A stretch of 64,000 bases of DNA from Geosiphon pyriformis (taxonomy: Eukaryota; Glomeromycota; Glomeromycetes; Archaeosporales; Geosiphonaceae), in assembly GCA_016748015.1 (NCBI GenBank), contig JAAOMT010000483.1, positions 186,001-250,000 on the forward strand, given 5' to 3'. The notes below the pieces were generated by a model. It saw only the letters and a program-made list of their open reading frames with translations, was not told where the DNA came from and did no database searches. A program made the translations under genes and the position numbers. Numbering within the stretch: the first letter of the stretch is position 1; each line of letters begins with the position of its first letter. Shown here piece by piece: positions 57,566 to 64,000 of the stretch.

Positions 57566-58573
57566 TGTTACCAAAGGTTTTTGGTCTCTTTTCTTGAATA
57601 TTGTAAATGTCTGTTGGTTGCAAATTCACGTTTTCTAGAAGTAATTAAACCTCCAGTACTGAATTTATCTTCAAATTATTTCCTATAATTTGAACTGCTG
57701 GGCTTATAAGTGGAATGGCCAATTCTGTGCCAGTTACTTTGTGTAGTTATGTTGTAGTAAATGTCAACTCTTTCTCAGGAATTGCTCATCTGGAAGCTCA
57801 CCAAAATGTGTAGTTACTTTGCTGTAAAAGTCAACCCTTCTACAGAAATCTCGTCTGTAGGCTACTCTAATGATTATAGTAAAAAAATAAAAGAAAATAA
57901 AAGAAATATAAAAGAAATTGAATTCTGTCAAGGGAAACGTTTTTTATTCAGGCCTGAAGTTACTAACAGTTTACTGAAATTGGTAGCTAATCAATTTCAA
58001 AACATTAGTTGGGTTTTGGGGATTTTCCAACTGCAATAATTAAAGAATTTGGTTTTTCAAATTATTTGATATTTATTTCTTTTTGTGTGTATAGGAATAG
58101 TTCTAAGTAATAAATCTAAAGTAAGATATATTTTTTTGAAGAGAAAAGCTTTTTTTTTATACAACTTGTTGTAGTACTAGTCTATGAACTTGCACTTTTT
58201 CTCTTTGCTCAAATTTTGGCAAACTAAAGATACATTTTGATGGACTACAAGTTATTTCGCTGAACTATTGATTAATTTGGGTGAACTATTCATAATTTCG
58301 GCAAATTTCTATAAATTTCAGCGAATTTCTTATAAATTTCAGTGAATTTCTGTAAATTTCAGCGAATTTTTGAATGTTACAAAGTTCAGGGTATTGTGTA
58401 ATTTGATCATCCTACTTTCTGTTATACTAATTGGATTATTTAATTGAATCATGATATGTGATAATTGATTAAATAATAAATGATAATTTGAAATAATATT
58501 AATATACTAATTAATTATAGAAATTATAAGAGTAATTTTATGCTAATTAATAGCTAAAATTTTACTGGTAACA
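57566..58573 (-). repeat. 5' LTR of element B, with PBS
   Basis: 1008 bp. In minus orientation it begins TGTTACCAGTAAAATTTTAGC, has the TTTCRGCGAATT-type box array (plus 58270-58370), a TATA-like GTTGTATAAAAAAA (plus about 58150-58168) and ends CTTTGGTAACA, followed by the PBS TTTGGTGCTCTCC (plus 57553-57565). Identical in length to the 3' LTR. Confidence 0.93.
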
Positions 58574-58577
58574 CTGC

Positions 58578-59316
58578 CAATACTCTCATGGAATGACAAA
58601 GAGAAGGGAAAAAAAAAAACATATCTGAAGAAACCACAGCCATTAAAGAAATAGATAGTGATTGGAGAAAATTATACTCAACCAACACTAGACTAAAATC
58701 ATTATATATACTATTAAAATGTAAGGATTGTAGGAAAAAACTGTCTTTTATAAGAGCTTGGGTTGTGTCCAATAAAGACTATTGAACATAAACCCATTAT
58801 TACTGCAAATTATGTCATAGAAAATATTATGGTTACTTTAAACAATAAAAAAAGTAAAACAATGAACTATGTTTTGCTTATAGAGAGCAGTTGCTCGATA
58901 AAAGAATGTGAAACAACATTCCTGGTTGAGAAGAAATATATAATGCTTTGTGCCAATATACAATCCTCATAAGTGATTGGGTAAGTCATAGAACACTTAT
59001 TAATGCAGCATGGCATCAAACAATCTCTTACTTGGACAGTTATTTACACAATAAAGATGAAATTTGGAGAATAGTAAACACCAAAGTCAAAGACACATTG
59101 CCCAGTAAAATTCTGAAAATCAAAAACAATCTACCAAAACCAGTAGAAACAATTCACATTTTCAATCCTAATGCTTTTCTGGATGTTAAAACTGGTTCAG
59201 AAGAATTCCACAACTATTGCCAAAACTTGGCACTGATTAAAAAAAAGCAAGAACAGCATTTAAAACAATTAAACACCCAATTATGTGACCATTATTTAAT
59301 TCTATATAACTTTTAA
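58578..59316 (+). pseudogene. Element D2 Cys-rich module and helical region
   Basis: Continues D2 after element B: LLKCKDCRKKLSFIRAW, HYYCKLCHRKYYG and NELCFAY (last pair damaged), matching the module of A and B. From 58948 one open frame of 122 residues covers LCQYTILISDWVSHRTLINA to CDHYLILYNF, spanning the point where A has a 1-base shift. This shows the ancestral polyprotein was continuous here. Confidence 0.75.
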
Positions 59317-60370
59317 TATTGTAATAAGTGTAATCTTATTTACAATCTACCACCATGCATGATTTACACAATCTCTAAAGAAGAAAAACCAATCAACAGC
59401 TGTGCATCAGAATCAGAATCAACATTCAATTCTGATTCAAACTCTAACAGCAATAACAACAATAGCTCCAGTTTTATTCAAAATGACAATAATAATACTG
59501 ACAATTCAAACTTCGATTCAAACCTTGAACAATACATCACACTTTCTAATCTCTCTAAAGAGCAGAAACTAAGATGGTACAGCAACAATAATGAAGGTAT
59601 TATGTCAAAACGTGTACATAATATTAATGCAAAGTTTGATTTGAGATATCCTGGAAAAAATGCCATTAAATTGAATCACATTTGTGCACATGTATTGATT
59701 TGAAAATAGCACTAAAAATTCTAGCAACAACAATAGTTCAGTTAGCATCCAAGAATAGTTTAGCAAAAAAAGAGATTAACATCAAAAGAGGAATAATTGA
59801 CATAGGATATATAAGAAATATTATTATAATGCTACAAAATAACTTAAAAAAGACCTATATTATAGAACTAAACAAAAAGATAGTATAAACAATATTTCTG
59901 CCTCTGGTTAAAATAGCTCAGTTAGTATCAGTAAAAAACAAGAAAAAATTAAGAATTATAACAAGAGGGATAAATGAATTTAGATTTACAGGTAGGGTAG
60001 ATGTATCAGTTAATATGGCAGAAGAAAAAATTATTAACAAAGAAGAAATTATTTCTATCCATTAATTATTCTCTATTCTACCATATAATCAGTACATATT
60101 AGCAATAGAAAGAAAAATAAAGGATCAAGTCCAGATTTTTGAAGTCAAATCAAACATTTGTGAGTTAAGAGAAATTGGACTTACCAATCTTTATATACCA
60201 GCCAAAAACCATAATCATATCAAAATTCTCATCTACAATACAACAGGAAATATTATTGAAATACTAAAAGGAACCACCATCAGATATTTAAGCATTGAAG
60301 TTAAAGAACAACCACCAAACCCCATTTCAGACTTTCTACAACTATGTGGATATGTGGATATCACATCATA
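59317..60370 (+). pseudogene. Element D2 dUTPase and linker
   Basis: Two open frames: 59359-59703 (acidic Ser/Asn linker, then NAKFDLRYPGKN, motif 1) and 59682-59888 (VQLASKNSLAKKEINI, motif 2; RGIIDIGYIRNI, motif 3; NKKIV*TIFLPL, motif 4). A single-base shift lies at about 59690. Motif 5 is ITRGINEFRFTGRVDVSVNM (near 59960), of the A type. The linker ends NIIEILKGTTIRYLSIEV. Motif 3 keeps the catalytic Asp and Tyr; motif 1 has Lys for Gly. Confidence 0.85.
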
Positions 60371-61850
60371 AACAATATATAAACGAGAAGAATGTTATCT
60401 ACTTCAACTAAAACAATTAGAACAGATAAACTTGAAAAATTTAGACCCATTACAACATATGTAGCTTAAGATATTACTTAACAACTTCAACAACATTTTT
60501 GCCAGTAAAAATGAATTTGGCAGAACTAATATAATCTAACATTAAATCAAGACTGGAGATGCAATGCCAATCAAACAAAGAGCATACCAAGTACTACCAG
60601 CAAGCCAGAAAATTATTTGACAAAAAATCAATCAGATATTAGACAATAAGTTAATTCAACCATTAATAAATCCATAATTATTACCAGTAGTACTAGTCTG
60701 TAAAAGAATAGAAAGATTCACTTTTGTGTGGATTACAGAAAACTCAATAGAGTAACTTATAAAGACAGTTATCTAACTCCACAGATTCAAGAATTGTTTG
60801 ACACTTTTGGAGAAAAGAAATAATTCTCAATATTGAATCTAGACAGTAGTTATTAACAAGTAGCTATAAATTCAGCCAATAAAAAGAAGACCACATTCAC
60901 AACAAAAAAAAAATTTTGAGTTTGAAGTAATGCTATTTGGCTTGATAAACACTTCAACCATGTTTTAATGGCTCATAGAAATTGTCTATACCAGACTGCT
61001 ATAGAAATCAGTAGTTATATATCTGAATGACACCAATATATTTTCAAAAACATTTGATGATTATTTTTATTATCTACAGCAAGTGTTTAAAAAACTCAGA
61101 CATGCCAAATTAAAATTAAATGCAAACAAGTGCTTTTTTAACAAAACAGAACTGAAATTCTTAGGACATATCATGAGCAAAAATGGCATCAAAATAGATC
61201 CAGACAAAATTAAAATAGTCAAAAACTTTCCAGTACTAACCAACTTGATGGAACTAAGAGTATTTTTAGAATTTGCAGGTTATTACTGCCACTTCATTAA
61301 AGACTTTTTTAAACTGGCTCAACCACTTCACTAGCTTCAAACCAAGAATATTAAATACAAGTGAACAAAAATTCAGCAAGAAGCTTTCAATATATTGCAA
61401 AAAAAGCTTATCTAAGCATCAGTACTGATCTATTCAGATTACAACAAATCATTTATCATCACTACCAATGTATTAGATTAAGCATTGAAAGCTGTATTAT
61501 CTCAGAGAAAACTGGATGGAAGAGAACATCCAGTAGCATATGCCAGTTGAAGTTTAAGTCCAGCAGAAAAAAACTATAAAACACCAGTGCTAGAACACTT
61601 AACTATTTACTAAGCAGTTATCAAATAGAAGAAATATTTGAGCCAAAAGTTCAATGTATATACTAATCACAAGGGATTGACTTTAATTCAGAAACAAAAA
61701 TTCAGAGATGATTGCCATGCAAGATAAAAAATAGAATTATCACTATTCAATTATATAGTGTATTATAAAAAAAGAAAAAAAAAACAGAAATACTAATGGT
61801 TTGTTACAAATAAAACAAATCTGAGAACATTTCAACTCAAAAATATAACA
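60371..61850 (+). pseudogene. Element D2 reverse transcriptase-RNase H
   Basis: RT entry NNIFASKNEFGRTNII near 60490, then pieces in shifting frames: FVWITENSIE, FEVMLFGLINTSTMF and VVIYLNDTNIFSKTF (61010, first active-site Asp now Asn), followed by the open stretch 61083-61334 (KLNANKCFFNKTELKFLGHI). Two stops after AQPLH replace Gln and Trp present in A. RNase H: FIITTNVLD (Asp to Asn), LEHLTIY (Glu kept) and VYTNHKGLT (Asp to Asn). Confidence 0.85.
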
Positions 61851-63240
61851 AAAAATGAATTCACAAAAATATCAACAACTTCAACAATATATTGATACCC
61901 AATTGTTCAAAGAAAAATTATTTCAAAAAGAACAAAGCAACATAAAACAACAATCCAAATATTTTATCAACCACCAAAATATATTATATTGAAAAAATAA
62001 AAAAGATCCAGACCAATTACTTAGAGTAATTACAGAATCAAAAAAAGAAACAATACTATTTAATATGTACTCAAATTCAACAGCAAAACATTTTCATAAA
62101 GAAGCAACTATAGAAAGAACCAGAAAAAGATACTATTGGCCATCCATATATCCAGATATTATTTAATATGTTCAAAATTGTAATGCTTGTTAAAGAAGAG
62201 GAGGAACAAGACCCAGCAAGCCATTAAGACCAATTAAAATAGAACAACCATTCAATTGTATTGGAATTAACTTAGTCAGACCACTAACAATTACCAGCAG
62301 AGAAAACAGATATATTGCAGTAGCTATAAACTATCTCACAAAATGGCCAAAAGCAAAAGCAATTCAAAGAACAAATGCAAAATCCATTACCAAATTCATT
62401 TATCAAGACTTAATTTAACATAGATGTCCAAAAAAATTGTTATCAGACCAAGGAACTTACTTTGTGAACAGAATATTGGCAGAATTAAGTCAAAGATTTT
62501 GGAATTAAATGACCATTATCATCACCATATTATCCACAAACCAATGGTTTAGTTGAAAGATTCAATAGAACACTATGTGAAACAATTGCTAAAATCAGTC
62601 AAAAAACCAGGACAAATAAGATTTGTTTATACCATCAGTATTATTTGCTTATTGAACAATAAAGCAAGATACTACATAAACAATACCATTTAAATTGGTA
62701 TATTATAGAACAGCAACACTATTAGTCGAAATAAAAGTCAAGACATATCTAATTGAACCAATAACAGAAGACAATTTTCAAGAAACATTGTTGAGAAAAA
62801 CATATAACTTAATAGAAATACTAGAAAACAAATAACGAAAAACAGCTAATAACATCCAAAAGTTACAAAAAAAACAAAAAAAATGACATAATAACCAATT
62901 ACCAGATAAACCAGTTGAATTTAGGATTGGAAACAGAATACTTTTACATTATACCAAAGTGGAAAAACAATGGAGTAGAAAATTTGACCCCAAATAGAAT
63001 AGACCATTTCACATAAAAAAAATTCTAGGGAATAAAGCTTATAAATTAAGATGGAACAACAAAATCTTAACCAAAACAGCACATGATAATCGACTAAAAC
63101 TCTATTACCACACACCATTATTTACCAATAATATTCCACAACTGGGAGTACAAAGAATACTAGTAAGACCAGATAAGATTCCACAAGATTTAGAACCAAT
63201 TATATGCATTGAAACAAAACACATTGATCTGATTTACCAA
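61850..63240 (+). pseudogene. Element D2 integrase
   Basis: The zinc finger is intact in its ligands: AKHFHKEAT and NCNAC (62090-62190). Core: IGINLVRPLTIT (first Asp now Asn), LLSDQGTYFV (second Asp kept) and, after a 1-base shift near 62500, QTNGLVERFNRTL (Glu kept). The tail reads KFDPK*NRPFHIKKILGNKAYK, a decayed KWDGPF motif near 62985. Aligns over its whole length with A 6110-5005. Confidence 0.85.
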
Positions 63241-63945
63241 AACAATATATAAGGAACCAAAACACGTAACAATAACAACAGAAAAATGAAAATTCCAGAC
63301 CATATTTATCAACTAGCACAACAATTATTTTAGGCCATAAATTAATAACAAACAGACATAAAAATAATGATCAATCATCAAACCATCTACTATAAAAACA
63401 CTAAAAAAAAAGGAAAAAGACTACACTATATTAATGAACACACAAAAAAATTAGCAATAATATTAACAAAATTGTTAAGAAAGTAAAAAGCACTCTTGAA
63501 AAACCAACTGTTATTGTCTAATTAAGAAAAATGATAACAGAAAATTGGAATCAATGGATAGAACAATTTCCAGTTTTATATTGCTATTAACATTTGGAAC
63601 AAAAATTAATAATTCAGAATTTATATATGGATCAAACCAAAAAAGTCTTTGATCAAAAAATTATACAAGACATAGAAAACTTTATTGAAAAGAAATCTAA
63701 TTCGGATATATACATCAAAACTATCTACCAAATATACACATCTTTCAAGACTATCCAGAAATACTATTACAATCAGAAATTAGTAGCTTATCTGTTAATC
63801 AATGGGGAAAAATAACCAACAGCCAGTTTAAGAAACTCCATAGAACAATAGATAAAATAATTTTAGAAAAGAAAGTTATGGAATTATTACAAAAAAAAAT
63901 ATTAGGAGATTTTGATGGAGCTCAATATTAAAAAGGAGAAAATAA
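63241..63945 (+). pseudogene. Element D2 post-integrase ORF and polypurine tract
   Basis: Homologue of the extra ORF: MITENWNQWIEQFPVLYCY near 63530 and the open frame 63594-63815 (IQNLYMDQTKKVFDQKIIQD), close to A (IQNLYMDKTKRLFDKRI). It ends GDFDGAQY*KGENN, whose DNA GGAGCTCAATATTAAAAAGG plus AGAAAATAA is the polypurine tract abutting the 3' LTR at 63946. Confidence 0.7.
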
Positions 63946-64000
63946 TATTACACTTAGAAAAGAAAAAAATAAGACATAATTAAAAAAAGAGAAAACACAT
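63946..64000 (+). repeat. 3' LTR of element D2 (truncated by window end)
   Basis: TATTACACTTAGAAAAG and the following 38 bases match the first 55 bases of the D2 5' LTR (44818 on). The rest of the LTR, the second TCGA flank and the remainder of D1 are expected beyond the window. Confidence 0.88.

Larger units (their letters stand above)
48615..58573 (-). mobile_element. Element B: full-length dUTPase-bearing LTR retrotransposon
   Basis: 9959 bp on the minus strand with equal 1008-bp LTRs and a perfect CTGC duplication (48611-48614, 58574-58577). The interior follows the same plan as A but proteins and LTRs are clearly a different family. Gag, dUTPase and the extra ORF have long open frames. 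The LTRs differ at 17 sites in the first 220 bp or so, all transitions. Its insertion in D2, which is in D1, makes it the last of three stacked events. Confidence 0.95.
44818..64000 (+). mobile_element. Element D2: near-complete LTR retrotransposon, split by element B
   Basis: Plus-strand element with 5' LTR (44818-45756), gag, protease, insertion of B at 48615, then Cys module, dUTPase, RT, RNase H, integrase, extra ORF, polypurine tract and the first 55 bases of the 3' LTR, where the window ends. It sits in D1 gag (left flank TCGA, 44814-44817). The protein text is about as close to A as one could expect within a clade, and both element-B flanks (CTGC) are intact. Confidence 0.9.

Noticed and set aside
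1-64000. Classic repeat-induced point mutation (CpA-specific)
   Set aside because: Changes are transitions but occur in CpA, CpG and CpC contexts alike as far as I can read; without full dinucleotide counts only a RIP-like or deamination origin can be claimed.
1-64000. Host protein-coding genes or tRNA genes
   Set aside because: All longer open frames align with one of the transposable elements or are shadows of them, and no cloverleaf with A and B boxes was recognised.

Overview
The window is a pile of nested, decayed retrotransposons in very AT-rich DNA. I see no host gene, rRNA, tRNA or CRISPR array. The organism is most likely an arbuscular-mycorrhizal fungus (Glomeromycotina, the Rhizophagus/Gigaspora group). 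I infer this from the AT-rich, repeat-choked sequence and from LINE proteins whose wording (GDFNE endonuclease, FVDDTIW reverse transcriptase, C-terminal RNase H) matches, as I remember it, a family abundant in annotations of those fungi. A decayed DDE transposase is also of a type common in fungi. The assignment rests on memory and composition, not on a search.

Layout. (1) 1-2270: LINE-1, minus strand, with ORF1 and the start of ORF2. (2) 2270-2750: AT-rich spacer. (3) 2750-20648: LINE-2, plus strand, ending in A20. It is split by LTR retrotransposon A (3301-13479, minus) and by a solo LTR of family B (18608-19578). (4) 20990-21405: 5' fragment of LINE-3, cut by element C (21406-27639, minus), which itself holds a solo B LTR (24594-25606). 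(5) 27640-41660: element E, plus, with a nested solo LTR of its own family (28798-29806) and a short non-autonomous element F (35426-38318, minus). (6) 41862-43240: decayed IS630/Tc1-like transposase, minus. (7) 43405-64000: element D1, plus, interrupted by D2 (plus, from 44818), which is interrupted in turn by element B (48615-58573, minus).

The autonomous LTR elements A, B, D2 and E share one unusual plan: LTR, PBS, gag with a zinc knuckle, aspartic protease, a Cys-rich module, dUTPase, RT, RNase H, integrase with HHCC and a KWDGPF-type tail, a conserved extra ORF of unknown function, polypurine tract, LTR. C keeps the part from dUTPase to LTR. The RT-RNase H-integrase order is that of Ty3/gypsy elements; the dUTPase between protease and RT recalls betaretroviruses. 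The LTRs begin TGTTA, end TAACA and, where both flanks are readable, are flanked by 4-bp target duplications. The U5 end of the A, D, E and F LTRs carries an inverted copy of the LTR end plus PBS, so the leader RNA could fold over the primer site.

Decay is almost purely by transitions. The two LTRs of A and of B differ only by transitions over the stretches I compared, and most stops are changed CAG, CAA, CGA or TGG codons. No element here looks able to move by itself; A and B are the best preserved and D2 follows.
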